From positions 62,001-126,000 of the forward strand of contig CAZGPG010000008.1 of assembly GCA_964527735.1 (NCBI GenBank): a stretch of DNA of 64,000 bases. The letters are read 5' to 3'. The translations under genes and the position numbers were made by a program. The DNA is from JBEBVQ01 sp964527735. GTDB lineage: Bacteria; Bacteroidota; Bacteroidia; Chitinophagales; Chitinophagaceae. The notes below the pieces were generated by a model. The model saw only the letters and a program-made list of their open reading frames with translations. It had not been told where the DNA came from and made no database searches. How positions within the stretch are numbered: the first letter of the stretch is position 1; every line of letters begins with the position of its first letter. Of this stretch, positions 25,550-34,442 are shown piece by piece.

Positions 25550-27550
25550 ATGGAACGAATCAGTCATTTATGGCGCTGCTTTTTAGCGTGTACACTGATG
25601 TTTGCCAGTTGTACGCAGTCCTGGGGACAGACAGTCGTATTTACTGCGTCTGTCAGCACCTCGAAAATGGGGCTGCAGGATCATGTACAGCTGACATACA
25701 CGATCCAGGATCCGCAACACGATCTGGTATCCGTCGGGCCGGAAGGCGACCGGTTTAAAGATTTCGTGGTGGTTGGCGGTCCTTCCCAGCATCAAAGCAG
25801 CCAGGTGAGTGTGGTCGGTAACCAGATGCGGCAGTCCGTGTCTCTGAATATCATCTATATCTTACAGCCTAAACGTACCGGTACGCTCACGATCCCTGCC
25901 GGTCTGGCAACAGATGCAGGAGGCAATAAATACACCTCCAATACGATACAGATAGAAGTGGTGGCCGGGAGCCTTGCCACCGTACCGCAGCGTCACAACG
26001 ACCCGTTTGCAGATGATCCGTTTTTCCAGGATCCTTTTGCGGCCATCCGTCAGCGCAGGCAGCAGCAACAGCAACGCCAGCAGGAGCAGCAGGCAACCCA
26101 GGTTACGGATATCAACAAAGACCTGTTCATAAAAGTGCATGTAGACAAAAGCAAGGTGCATGTCGGAGAGCAAATCACCACCAGCTATAAATTATATGCA
26201 CGGGTGCCCATGAATATGAGCATTTCGAAGCTGCCTTCCCTGAACGGTTTCTGGACACAGGATTTCCAGTTGCCCAAAAATCAGAAGCCGGTTGAAGAGG
26301 TTGTTGATGGTAAAAAATTCCAGGTATTTACACTGAAAAAATCGGCATTATTTCCGCAGCAGGCCGGAACGCTTATTCTTGATCCTGCCGAAGCAGAAGG
26401 TGTGGCGCGTATTATCCAGCAGGTGCGTCAGCGGAATCCCTTTGCTGATATGTTTGACAATGATCCGTTCTTTCAGCAGGCGTTCGGCGGCAGCCTCATG
26501 ATGAACGATCCCTTTTTTAACGATAATTTCTTCAATACGCTTGCCTATAAAGATGTGCCGGTACACCTCAAAAGTAAACCCGTACAGATCACGGTAACGG
26601 CATTACCCGAAAACGGGAAGCCGGCAGATTTTGGTGGCGCTGTCGGTAATTTTACAATATCTTCTAAGCTTGATAAGACCGAGCTTACTACTGATGATGT
26701 AGCAAATTTCACCCTTACGATCACAGGCAGCGGTAACCTCAAGCTGATTGAAGCCCCTGCGCTGCGTCTGCCGAATGGTATGGACAGCTATGATCCCCAT
26801 ATTATGGATACGATCACCGGTCGTACCACCACTATCAGCGGTTCCAAGATCGTTACGTATCCGGTTACCGTACAGACGCCTGGTGATTATGAAATACCTT
26901 CTGTTTCTTTCAGCTATTACGACCCGCAGCGGGGCGCCTATGCCACCCTGCATACCCAGCCGGTACGAGTGTCTGTAAAACCCGGTAAAAATCATCATGC
27001 GGGTGCACAGCAGCACCGTATTGCCGCAATAGGAGATATACATGATATTGATCAGGAACCGTTAACTGCGGCGCAACCGGAAACAGCGCCTGTTGTGTTT
27101 ACCGTTACCTACTGGTCGGCATATGGTATTCCGCTGATCGCTTTTCTTGCATTTGCAGTATATCGTAAGCGGGAGGAAGAATTATCGCGGGATATAGTGA
27201 AGCTGAAGCACCGTAAAGCCAGCAAAGTAGCGCTGAAACGGCTTGGTGCTGCCCGTAAGTTGCTGCAGCAGGAGCAGCGTATCCCGTTTTATGAAGAAGT
27301 TTCCAAAGCACTGTGGCTATATCTGAGTGACAAGCTGAGCATTCCGCTGGCGGAGTTATCGCGCGGGCGGGCAGCAGCAGAGCTGGCGGCGCATGAAGTG
27401 CCGGATGCGCTATGGCAGGAAGTCAAAGACCTGATGGATGATTGTGAAATGACCTTATATGCGCCTGCACGGGGTACACAACAGATGCAGCATGCATACG
27501 GACAGGCCGTAAAGGTGATCAGTAATCTTGAAGAAACATTTAAGTCATGA
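25550..27550 (+). CDS. batD: BatD-family membrane protein
   Basis: 666 residues from the ATG at 25550 (MERISHLW), which gives a signal peptide ending near SWGQ; a GTG at 25535 is less likely. The periplasmic beta domains have VFTASVSTSKMGLQDHVQLTY at the start. A Gln/Arg-rich low-complexity stretch (about 165-185) and Asp-Pro-Phe-Phe rich patches (around 150-160 and 300-330) are notable. One membrane helix lies near 527-545, followed by a cytoplasmic helical tail. BatD belongs to the Bacteroides aerotolerance set that usually accompanies MoxR, BatA, BatB and BatC. Here only BatD and BatE are present. It overlaps batE by 4 bases. Confidence 0.88.
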   Translation: MERISHLWRCFLACTLMFASCTQSWGQTVVFTASVSTSKMGLQDHVQLTYTIQDPQHDLVSVGPEGDRFKDFVVVGGPSQHQSSQVSVVGNQMRQSVSLNIIYILQPKRTGTLTIPAGLATDAGGNKYTSNTIQIEVVAGSLATVPQRHNDPFADDPFFQDPFAAIRQRRQQQQQRQQEQQATQVTDINKDLFIKVHVDKSKVHVGEQITTSYKLYARVPMNMSISKLPSLNGFWTQDFQLPKNQKPVEEVVDGKKFQVFTLKKSALFPQQAGTLILDPAEAEGVARIIQQVRQRNPFADMFDNDPFFQQAFGGSLMMNDPFFNDNFFNTLAYKDVPVHLKSKPVQITVTALPENGKPADFGGAVGNFTISSKLDKTELTTDDVANFTLTITGSGNLKLIEAPALRLPNGMDSYDPHIMDTITGRTTTISGSKIVTYPVTVQTPGDYEIPSVSFSYYDPQRGAYATLHTQPVRVSVKPGKNHHAGAQQHRIAAIGDIHDIDQEPLTAAQPETAPVVFTVTYWSAYGIPLIAFLAFAVYRKREEELSRDIVKLKHRKASKVALKRLGAARKLLQQEQRIPFYEEVSKALWLYLSDKLSIPLAELSRGRAAAELAAHEVPDALWQEVKDLMDDCEMTLYAPARGTQQMQHAYGQAVKVISNLEETFKS

Positions 27551-28290
27551 TCCGCTCTTTGCTGCTTGTAAATATTTTGCTACTGCTTTCATGGCAATCC
27601 CCGGCTTCAGTGCCGGAGCTTTGGCAGAAGGGTAATGATTACTACCAGCAGAAAAAATATGACAGTGCAATTGCCTGCTTTGAGCAGGTCATTATACTGC
27701 GGCCGGATGATCCGCGTGTTTATTACAATACCGGTAATGCCTGGTACCGGATGAATAATATCGGTATGGCCGTGCTGAACTATCGGCGGGCTTTGCGTAT
27801 AGACCCGAAATATAAAGAAGCATCCGAAAACCTGTTGCTGGCAGAAGCACGTATCAGCAACCATATTCAGAAGGGGCAGGACCTGTTTTTCATTCAGTGG
27901 TGGAAATCGCTGACACATCCGACCAATGCCAATGTGCTTGGTATCATCAGCCTGGTGTGCTTTTTGTTTTTACTCGGTGCTGTTTTACTCCGCCGCTATA
28001 AAAACAAAACCTGGATACGTCCACAAATGATTGGCGGACTTATAGCATTATGGGGCGTCTTTTTACTCTTCTCTTTTGTGGCCGCAGGGAATGCCCGTCT
28101 CAGAGATCATGCCGTAGTGCTGGAAAGTGATGCTCCTATGGTCGGAGCGCCCCGGCAAACACAGGCGCAGAGCTATATCCCCGAAGGGACAACGGTAAAG
28201 ATATTGAACGAGAAAGCAGGACATGTGGAGGTGCGGCTGCCTGATGGCAGAAGCGGCTGGATGAAACAGGAGCACCTGGAGGAAATTTAA
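27547..28290 (+). CDS. batE: BatE-like TPR and SH3 membrane protein
   Basis: 247 residues. A signal peptide (about 1-20) is followed by TPR repeats (about 22-105; LWQKGNDYYQQKKYDSAIAC, YYNTGNAWYRMNNIGMAVLN). Two membrane helices are at about 130-150 and 160-180. A C-terminal bacterial SH3 domain covers about 190-247 (VVLESDAPMVGAP, EGTTVKILNEKAGHVEVRLP). This is the usual BatE layout. ATGA overlap with batD implies translational coupling. The 21-bp inverted repeat at 28299-28351 follows and may end the transcript. Confidence 0.85.
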   Translation: MIRSLLLVNILLLLSWQSPASVPELWQKGNDYYQQKKYDSAIACFEQVIILRPDDPRVYYNTGNAWYRMNNIGMAVLNYRRALRIDPKYKEASENLLLAEARISNHIQKGQDLFFIQWWKSLTHPTNANVLGIISLVCFLFLLGAVLLRRYKNKTWIRPQMIGGLIALWGVFLLFSFVAAGNARLRDHAVVLESDAPMVGAPRQTQAQSYIPEGTTVKILNEKAGHVEVRLPDGRSGWMKQEHLEEI

Positions 28291-28298
28291 ATAAAATG

Positions 28299-28351
28299 AT
28301 GAGTTATGAATGATGAGTTAAATCATTCATAACTCATCATTCATAACTCAT
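28299..28351. repeat. 21-bp perfect inverted repeat
   Basis: ATGAGTTATGAATGATGAGT and so on (28299-28319) is perfectly inverted at 28331-28351 with an 11-base loop. It is built from repeats of ATGAGTTATGA/ATGATGAGTT and lies between batE and the deacetylase gene. It could act as a bidirectional hairpin. Confidence 0.7.
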
Positions 28352-28355
28352 AAAT

Positions 28356-28985
28356 GTGTATCGGATCAAAACGCCCTGGCTGCTCCGGAAGCTATATCCC
28401 GGAAAATTGATCTGGCGTATGCCGGAAGAGCATGAGCCGGCGGTTTACCTTACCTTCGATGATGGTCCGCATCCCGAGATTACGCCGTTTGTTTTACAAC
28501 AACTGGAACAATACAATGCCAAAGCCAGCTTTTTCTGTATCGGGAAAAACGTAGCTGCCTGGCCGGATATATACAATGCCATATTGGAGGGGGGGCATAC
28601 CACCGGTAATCATACTTTTAATCACATGAACGGCTGGAAGACAGATACTGAAAAGTATATTCACGATATCCTTGATGCGGAAAAGCTTATTGATAGCCGG
28701 ATTTTCCGGCCACCCTACGGCCGGATCCGGATGGCGCAGGCAAATATGCTCACCCATGCGCGGCCATCCTGGAAGGTATATATGTGGGACGTGCTGACCG
28801 GGGATTTCGATACCCGGATAAGCCCGGAGCAATGCCTGAAGAATGTGGTAATGCACACGCGCCCCGGCGCTATTGTCGTATTTCACGACAGCGAAAAGGC
28901 CCGTGAGCGTATGCAATATGCACTGCCGCGTTTCCTGGCGTTCTGCAAAGAGAAAAAATGGGCGCTCAGAGCTTTGCCCGTATAA
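28356..28985 (+). CDS. Polysaccharide deacetylase family protein (NodB-type)
   Basis: 209 residues, GTG start at 28356 directly after the inverted repeat. The NodB motifs are present: TFDDGPHPE (catalytic Asp and metal Asp, about 33-41), GNHTFNH (two metal His, about 87-93) and RPPYGR (about 116-121), with a late VVFHDSEKA. It removes acetyl groups from N-acetylated sugars such as those of peptidoglycan or capsule. No signal peptide is obvious, so it may act in or near the cytoplasm. The TatD gene begins 16 bases after it. Confidence 0.88.
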   Translation: MYRIKTPWLLRKLYPGKLIWRMPEEHEPAVYLTFDDGPHPEITPFVLQQLEQYNAKASFFCIGKNVAAWPDIYNAILEGGHTTGNHTFNHMNGWKTDTEKYIHDILDAEKLIDSRIFRPPYGRIRMAQANMLTHARPSWKVYMWDVLTGDFDTRISPEQCLKNVVMHTRPGAIVVFHDSEKARERMQYALPRFLAFCKEKKWALRALPV

Positions 28986-29001
28986 ACACAACTGGAAAAA
29001 A

Positions 29002-29781
29002 ATGTTTACTGATACACATACCCATCTTTATGACCAGCGATTCGAGCAGGATCGTGATGAAATGATCCGGAAGGCACTGAATGCCGGTGTGCAAAAAATG
29101 TACATCCCCAACTGCGACCATAGTACGATTGCCCCAATGCTGGAGATCGAAGGTCAATGGCCGGAAAACTGCTTTGCTATGATGGGCCTGCATCCCTGTT
29201 ATGTAAAAGATGATTATGAAACAGAACTGGCTACCGTTGAAAAATGGCTTGCGCAGCGGTCTTTTGCAGCGGTAGGGGAGATCGGGCTGGATTATTATTG
29301 GGATAAAGCCTGGGTGCCGCAGCAAAAAAATGCCTTTGAACGGCAGACGGATCTTGCCTTGCAGTATGATCTGCCTATTGTAATCCACAGCCGGGAATCT
29401 ACGGCAGATTGTATTGAGATCGTCCGGCAAAAACAAAATGGTCAACTCCGGGGGATCTTTCATTGTTTCAGCGGTAGCCTGGCGGAAGCCCGCGAGATCA
29501 TTGATCTGGGATTATATCTCGGTATCGGTGGGGTAGTGACCTACAAGAAAAGTACCTTGCCTGAGGTTATTGCCACGCTGCCGTTATCGGCTATTGTATT
29601 GGAAACGGATGCCCCTTACCTGTCGCCGGCGCCGCATCGCGGCCGCAGGAACGAGAGTAGCTATATACCGTTTATTGCTGACGAGATAGCATCCATCAAG
29701 CAATGTGACGTGGAAGAGGTTGCAGCAATTACTACGGCAAATGCGGCAAAGATTTTTCGGAACTATCCGGAAAAGAATTAA
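29002..29781 (+). CDS. TatD-family metal-dependent hydrolase
   Basis: 259 residues from the ATG at 29002 (MFTDTHTHLYDQ); the longer frame overlaps the previous gene and is rejected. Metal-binding motifs are THTHL (about 4-8), GEIGLDYYW (about 93-101), VIHSRES (about 130), FHCFSGS (about 153) and ETDAPYLSP (about 200). TatD enzymes are metal-dependent nucleases (DNase/3'-5' exonuclease) of the cytoplasm. It lies 16 bases after the deacetylase gene and ends 16 bases before tRNA-Ser. Confidence 0.92.
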   Translation: MFTDTHTHLYDQRFEQDRDEMIRKALNAGVQKMYIPNCDHSTIAPMLEIEGQWPENCFAMMGLHPCYVKDDYETELATVEKWLAQRSFAAVGEIGLDYYWDKAWVPQQKNAFERQTDLALQYDLPIVIHSRESTADCIEIVRQKQNGQLRGIFHCFSGSLAEAREIIDLGLYLGIGGVVTYKKSTLPEVIATLPLSAIVLETDAPYLSPAPHRGRRNESSYIPFIADEIASIKQCDVEEVAAITTANAAKIFRNYPEKN

Positions 29782-29797
29782 CTTTGCAGCCCTTCAG

Positions 29798-29884
29798 GGA
29801 GACGTGTCCGAGTGGTTGAAGGAGCACGCCTGGAAAGTGTGTATACGGGAAACTGTATCGCGAGTTCGAATCTCGCCGTCTCCG
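29798..29884 (+). tRNA. tRNA-Ser (GGA)
   Basis: An 87-base class II tRNA. The acceptor stem GGAGACG (29798-29804) pairs with CGTCTCC (29877-29883). The anticodon stem CACGC/GTGTG holds the loop CTGGAAA, so the anticodon is GGA. A long variable arm (TATACGGGAAACTGTATC) and a T arm with TTCGAATC follow; the discriminator is G. The 3' CCA is not encoded. A terminator lies directly after it. Confidence 0.95.
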
Positions 29885-29889
29885 CCTTC

Positions 29890-29926
29890 GCCCGCCGTAG
29901 CTTTAGCACAGGCGGGCTTTTCTTTT
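29890..29926 (+). terminator. Rho-independent terminator after tRNA-Ser
   Basis: GCCCGCC (29890-29896) pairs with GGCGGGC (29911-29917), with a 14-base loop, followed by TTTTCTTTT. Confidence 0.75.
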
Positions 29927-30039
29927 ATAGTTGCTGCTTCTAACTTAGTCCGTTAGCGGGCTACGGCAGACGAAGTCCGCTGCAAATACAGTAACGCATG
30001 AATTTTGTTGATTTACAACGTTTTAGCTAAATTCGTTTA

Positions 30040-30279
30040 GTGTGGTATTATGTCTATATCCTTGAGCTCAGTAACAGCAAACACTATGTCCGCTGCACCA
30101 CTAATGTAAAAGAGCGGTTCCGTCGTCATTCAAAAGGATATGTGCCCGCCACCAGGCCATTTCTTCCTGTGAAGCTATTGTGATGTTGCGCATTCGCTGA
30201 CAGGTATAAGGCACATGAGTTCGAACGCTATTTAAAATCCGGTTCAGGAGGAACTTTTGCATTGAAACGATTCCTGTAA
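30040..30279 (+). pseudogene. GIY-YIG nuclease family pseudogene with an in-frame TGA
   Basis: Reading from GTG at 30040 gives VWYYVYILELSNSKHYVRC, then ERFRRHSKGYVPATR, the pattern of small GIY-YIG proteins. The frame meets a TGA at 30181-30183, then continues CAFADRYKAHEFERYLKSGS and so on to TAA at 30277, again a family match. One stop therefore splits an otherwise continuous frame. The usual YIG glycine is Arg here (HYVRC), so it is also altered at the active-site side. It lies 150 bases after tRNA-Ser and 3 bases from the end of the decarboxylase gene on the other strand. A non-functional remnant is most likely. Confidence 0.8.
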
Positions 30280-30282
30280 GAA

Positions 30283-31503
30283 TTATATCTCCCCCAGAAA
30301 TGATTCCAGATGGTCTATTTCCACATGATCCATCACTACGATCTTGTACCACTGCGGCTCGCCCTCATGGGTATCAGGAACAAGTCCGTATTTATCTACA
30401 AGAGCCAGGGGGATATGGCTGGCACGGATCGTAATGATATTCATTTTCGGGTGCCGGTAAAAAGGTATTCCTTTACTTCCCAGCTTCCGGCAGCACCATT
30501 CTGTCCGGTAGAGCAGCTTGTTGATCTTTTCCAGCCAGCCAAACGGCCCATAGGTGAACAGGATCATCCATACGGCAATCGCATTCGCACCGGAACGGCT
30601 GCCACTCAGTGTAATATCCATACCGCTTACGTACTGCGCTTCGCGGGTATAGACATAATGCATCAGCCCTTTGCGTATAATGAAGACACCTGTGCCATAA
30701 GGCGCCTGGAGCATCTTATGCGCATCCAACGTTACCGAAGATACATGCGGGTTACGGAAGCAGAGGTTGTTCTCCGGTTCGCTTACCGGATAAATAAACC
30801 CGCCGAAGGCGCCGTCTACATGAAGCCGGAATGTTAGCTGATGGCGTTCCATTACCGATACATACACATCAGGGTCATCCACACTGCCAAACATGGTAGT
30901 GGCCATATTCGCAATGATGATGAAGTATTTTTTCCCTTCTGCTTTCGCCTGCCGGATTACGACATCAAGTGCGTCTGTCTTTATTTCACGGCTGTCGAAA
31001 TCCACTGGTACGGGATACCACGCAATATTCAGCAGGTTGGATGCTTTTGCAACGGAATAATGAGTATCTGCAGAGCTGATCAGTGCGATCTCATGAATGC
31101 CTGCCTGATGCTCCGTCATAAAATAATTGCGATAAATCCATGCCGCCTGAATATTGGCTTCAGTGCCGCCCGAGGCAATGTAGCCATCGCAATCGTCAGG
31201 TGCAGCGCCGAGCAGGTCTGTGGCAAGGAGGGCGATCGTTTCACGCTCCAATTCCTGGGTTCCGCTGAAAAATGCTTCAGAATCACCCAACGTATGACAG
31301 CCGATATGGTTTGGATTTTGCACATAAGTGCGGAGCAGGGGCGCTTCTTTCAAAAACGAAGCCTGATCATAGAATACATTTCCATCGAGCTTGGATGCAG
31401 GGATGCCGAGTGAAGTCTTGTTGATGTAATTGATATTTTCCTTCAACGCGGCGGTGATCCTGGTATCCATTTCCGCATGTGTCAGCTTTTTCCAGTATTG
31501 CAT
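30283..31503 (-). CDS. PLP-dependent amino-acid decarboxylase (group II type)
   Basis: 406 residues. The fold-type I PLP core is clear: SGGTEANIQAAW (about 111-122), the stacking H148 (SADTHYS), LHVDGAFGG with D230, and the Schiff-base K263 in TLDAHKMLQAPYGTGVFI. The family covers glutamate, aromatic amino acid, histidine and tyrosine decarboxylases, and a precise substrate cannot be read. It is the last gene of a minus-strand run after the DUF2520 protein (13-base gap). A TAACTTTG -7-like motif lies at 31512-31519, so it may also have its own promoter. Confidence 0.88.
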   Translation of the reverse strand: MQYWKKLTHAEMDTRITAALKENINYINKTSLGIPASKLDGNVFYDQASFLKEAPLLRTYVQNPNHIGCHTLGDSEAFFSGTQELERETIALLATDLLGAAPDDCDGYIASGGTEANIQAAWIYRNYFMTEHQAGIHEIALISSADTHYSVAKASNLLNIAWYPVPVDFDSREIKTDALDVVIRQAKAEGKKYFIIIANMATTMFGSVDDPDVYVSVMERHQLTFRLHVDGAFGGFIYPVSEPENNLCFRNPHVSSVTLDAHKMLQAPYGTGVFIIRKGLMHYVYTREAQYVSGMDITLSGSRSGANAIAVWMILFTYGPFGWLEKINKLLYRTEWCCRKLGSKGIPFYRHPKMNIITIRASHIPLALVDKYGLVPDTHEGEPQWYKIVVMDHVEIDHLESFLGEI

Positions 31504-31516
31504 AGCAACCGCAAAG

Positions 31517-32311
31517 TTAATCCTTTACAGGGTTATCAGTGCTTGTGTGTCGCTGTGATTTTTGAATAGACGCGGTCATGGCCTGGTACACTTCCTGCCA
31601 CTCCGGCCGAATAGCGAGTAATGACAAATGCTTCCCGATAGTTTCTTCATCATTTCGGGCGGCCGGTCCGGTTTGTAATATAGCAGGAGGGTCCGTCTGT
31701 ATCCTGCTGAATGTCTGCAGGAGGATTGGTTGCAAGACAGAAAACGGAAGCGACTGGTTGTTGCAGATCATCTCATCGATGGCCATCAGGTGATTAACAA
31801 AATTATTGCCGATCACGGCAGCAAGGTGGAGCCATTGGCGTTGCAGGTCATTGGCCTCGAATACGGTATCCGAAAAACCATGCGCCAGATTCCGTACGAC
31901 ACTTAACGTATGCGGGTCGCTGGCTGCAATAGCGCATGGTATTTCCCGGTGACGGGGCATCTGTTGCTTTAGTATGGAATATATGGGCCATATCACGCCA
32001 TGTGCCGGCGACGCATCAAGCAAGCTTATTTCCGTCGCTCCCGATGTGTGTATCAGCACTGTATTTTTTGATGTCAGCGCAGTGGCCATTTCCCCGATCG
32101 CATGGTCAGAAACAGCAAGTATAACCGCTTCTTGCGGAAGCCGCTTTATATCTGAAGGATCGCTTGTCGCGGTGCTGTTAACTGATGTTGCAAGCTCCTC
32201 TGTTTTCACCCGGTCCCGACCGAATACAGCGAGGCACTGATGTCCGGACATGGTAAGCCGGTGTGCGAGAAACCAGGCCATATTACCGGTGCCTGCTATG
32301 CTGAATTTCAT
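31517..32311 (-). CDS. Rossmann-fold and DUF2520 domain protein
   Basis: 264 residues. The N-terminal NAD(P)-binding fold starts FSIAGTGNMAWFLAHRLTMS (about 3-22). The next part (about 60-120) has VILAVSDHAIGEMA and HTSGATEISLLDASPAHGV, typical of this family, which resembles ProC and related reductases. A helical DUF2520 C-terminal domain covers about 130-250. The reaction is not established for the family. Its start overlaps the stop of the acyltransferase gene by 4 bases, so translation is probably coupled. Confidence 0.85.
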   Translation of the reverse strand: MKFSIAGTGNMAWFLAHRLTMSGHQCLAVFGRDRVKTEELATSVNSTATSDPSDIKRLPQEAVILAVSDHAIGEMATALTSKNTVLIHTSGATEISLLDASPAHGVIWPIYSILKQQMPRHREIPCAIAASDPHTLSVVRNLAHGFSDTVFEANDLQRQWLHLAAVIGNNFVNHLMAIDEMICNNQSLPFSVLQPILLQTFSRIQTDPPAILQTGPAARNDEETIGKHLSLLAIRPEWQEVYQAMTASIQKSQRHTSTDNPVKD

Positions 32312-33084
32312 GACCTGTTTTTTTTATTTTTTACGTAGTAGTTCGTCATTTTCTGGTGGACCTGCTCTTTCAGACGGGTAACGTCATCTAAAGTTAATCC
32401 TTTTGTTTCAACCGCCTCCAGAAAGTGAATATGGATCGGCATCGGCGTAGCCCAGGCCCTCATATAGTGGGGCAATATACGCCCGGTATTAAAGATCAGC
32501 GCAGGAATAATGGGCTTCCGGGCCTTGATGGCCGTAATAAACGCACCATCACGAAAGGGTTGCAGGGGCTCCTGTGTTTTGTTCCGGGTCCCTTCAGGAT
32601 ACAGGCAAAGATGCAGCCCGAGATCAAGCGTTTCCTGCATTTGCGCAAAGCTTTCCCGCTTGCTGTGGTTTCTTTTCCGGTCTACGAGAATGGAACCGGC
32701 CTTGTAGATGACCCCAAACAGTGGGATGCGTGCCATTTCGATCTTTGCCAGTGTTTTATTGGGGCCGGGTATCCACGGCGATGAAACCGGGATGTCGGCG
32801 AGTGAATTATGATTGCAGACAACCACATAATTTTCACCTTTTTTAAAATGATGTTTGCCTTTTCGGATCACCGGGCAGCCAACCAGTGGCAGAAATACAC
32901 TCATCCATAGCCTGAAGATCGGGTGCAGTAATTTTGACTGTAATGGCTCCCGGAAGAGGGTAGTCATCCAAATAGGCACCACCACCACCAGCATGCTAAC
33001 AACAAATAAAAAAATACCCAAGACAAAATATACATGTCCTGCTGCTCTCCGTATCAATGACATTTTCTGTGTAGTTCGTTTCAT
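32308..33084 (-). CDS. 1-acyl-glycerol-phosphate acyltransferase family protein (PlsC-like)
   Basis: 258 residues from the ATG at 33084 (MKRTTQKMSLIRR); 33063 is an alternative start. An N-terminal membrane helix lies at about 15-40. The acyltransferase motifs are NHNSLADIP (the HxxxxD box) and LYPEGTRNKTQEPLQPFRDG. It probably acylates lysophosphatidic acid or a related lysolipid at the inner membrane. It begins 8 bases after ung and overlaps the DUF2520 gene by 4 bases. The family is secure, the acyl donor and acceptor are inferred. Confidence 0.9.
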   Translation of the reverse strand: MKRTTQKMSLIRRAAGHVYFVLGIFLFVVSMLVVVVPIWMTTLFREPLQSKLLHPIFRLWMSVFLPLVGCPVIRKGKHHFKKGENYVVVCNHNSLADIPVSSPWIPGPNKTLAKIEMARIPLFGVIYKAGSILVDRKRNHSKRESFAQMQETLDLGLHLCLYPEGTRNKTQEPLQPFRDGAFITAIKARKPIIPALIFNTGRILPHYMRAWATPMPIHIHFLEAVETKGLTLDDVTRLKEQVHQKMTNYYVKNKKNRS

Positions 33085-33092
33085 ATTCAGGG

Positions 33093-33764
33093 TTACAATC
33101 GCCAGTCTACCGGCTCTATTCCGTGCGACTGCAGCCATGCATTACAGCGACTGAAATGCCGGCATCCGAAAAACCCGCTGTTTGCGGAGAAGGGCGAAGG
33201 GTGGGGGGCTGTGAGCACCAGGTGCTTACCGGTATCTATGATCTCTTTTTTGCCTTGTGCAAATCTTCCCCAAAGCATAAATACCACATGCTCCTTCTTG
33301 TCTGAAATATGGCGGATCGCACTGTCTGTAAAGTGATGCCAGCCGATCCCGCTGTGCGACATCGGCTGCCGGGCTTCAACGGTCAATGCCGCATTCAGTA
33401 ATAAAACGCCTTGTGCGGCCCATGTTTCGAGATTGCCGTGACCCGGCACCGGCAGCCCGAGATCCGTTTCCAGCTCCCTGAAAATATTCACCAGCGACGG
33501 CGGCGGCGGCACGCCCTTCGCCACCGAAAAGCTGAGACCATGTGCCTGACCCGGATTATGATACGGATCCTGCCCGATGATTACCACCTTCACCTGGTCG
33601 AACGGAGTACTGTTGAACGCATTGAAAATCAGTGATCCCGGCGGATAAATCACTTTGCCTGCCTGCTTTTCATCTTTTAAAAAACGAACGATCTCTTTGA
33701 AATAAGGCTGCTCAAAATCGTTTTCCAATACTTTTTTCCAGCTTGTTTCTATTTGTACGCTCAT
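33093..33764 (-). CDS. ung: Uracil-DNA glycosylase
   Basis: 223 residues from the ATG at 33764 (MSVQIETSW); the upstream extension overlaps the neighbouring gene and has no family match. The catalytic motif GQDPYHNPGQAHGLSFSV has D66, and the second motif APHPSPFSA has H188. This is the family 1 enzyme that removes uracil from DNA in base excision repair. It sits in a minus-strand run between an unknown secreted protein and the acyltransferase. The assignment is secure. Confidence 0.95.
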   Translation of the reverse strand: MSVQIETSWKKVLENDFEQPYFKEIVRFLKDEKQAGKVIYPPGSLIFNAFNSTPFDQVKVVIIGQDPYHNPGQAHGLSFSVAKGVPPPPSLVNIFRELETDLGLPVPGHGNLETWAAQGVLLLNAALTVEARQPMSHSGIGWHHFTDSAIRHISDKKEHVVFMLWGRFAQGKKEIIDTGKHLVLTAPHPSPFSANSGFFGCRHFSRCNAWLQSHGIEPVDWRL

Positions 33765-33802
33765 TCGTAAATGCAATTGAGAATAGTAAATGTAACCGGA
33801 AC

Positions 33803-34279
33803 TTATTCCGCGTCTTTTTTCAATTCCATAATGGTAAAGCTCCCGCAAAAACGCTTCTGTTTTGCTTTTTGCAACAGGGTAAACATATGCCTGCCGGATG
33901 TTTCCGGTGTAAACGAAAATGATATATAATTGGGCTCATCCTTACCTGTATTCGCCACACGTTCATCAATCCGCTCTTCTTTTTGATTGTACATTTCCAA
34001 TACCAGTTTGGCTGCACGTGTGTTGCCTATAAAGATCAACTGATAGAATACACCTTTTTTAAGCTCTGCAACCACAGCAAAAGGTTCCCGGTCGGTCATG
34101 TGGATCATTGCGTCGCGCATGATCTCAAATCCCTGTTCTTTGAATTGGTGCTTCATTTCATGCGCCTGCAAACGTAAGCCGGGTTCAACACAGCCGATCT
34201 GCTGTCTTTGCTGTGCTGACACGGGTAGTGTAGCGAGCAGGGCCAGACATGCCAGGGTGATTCGGATAAAATGTTCCAT
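33803..34279 (-). CDS. Small secreted protein of unknown function
   Basis: 158 residues with a signal peptide (about 1-22, LATLPVSAQ). The mature part starts with a hydrophilic region (LQAHEMKHQFKEQGFEIMRD), followed by beta strands (AVVAELKKGVFYQLIFIG, FTPETSGRHMFTLLQKA). It is rich in charged residues and ends KKDAE. No named family is recognised. It precedes ung by 38 bases on the same strand and may be the first gene of the five-gene run. Periplasmic location is likely. Confidence 0.7.
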   Translation of the reverse strand: MEHFIRITLACLALLATLPVSAQQRQQIGCVEPGLRLQAHEMKHQFKEQGFEIMRDAMIHMTDREPFAVVAELKKGVFYQLIFIGNTRAAKLVLEMYNQKEERIDERVANTGKDEPNYISFSFTPETSGRHMFTLLQKAKQKRFCGSFTIMELKKDAE

Positions 34280-34364
34280 AGGATATTGAAGGTGCTAAAG
34301 TAATTCATTTATTTATCAGGATAAAAGGCAAAAGCTAAACAATAGCTATCTCGTTCCTATTACC

Positions 34365-34372
34365 TACCTTTG
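34365..34372 (+). promoter_or_regulatory. Putative -7 promoter element for the ABC-F gene
   Basis: TACCTTTG matches TAnnTTTG and lies 70 bases before the ABC-F start. No TTTG -33 box is found at the expected distance. Confidence 0.35.
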
Positions 34373-34442
34373 CACCTCGTTAGAGTCTTATAATAAAAAA
34401 TACAAAAGCATGTTTCCCGAAGCGGACATGTAAATTTCAGCT

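Noticed and set aside
29705..29956. Open frame across tRNA-Ser (translation with SEWLKEHAWKVCIRETV)
   Set aside because: It is the tRNA gene read as protein, a common false annotation. The tRNA cloverleaf is complete, so no protein is called.
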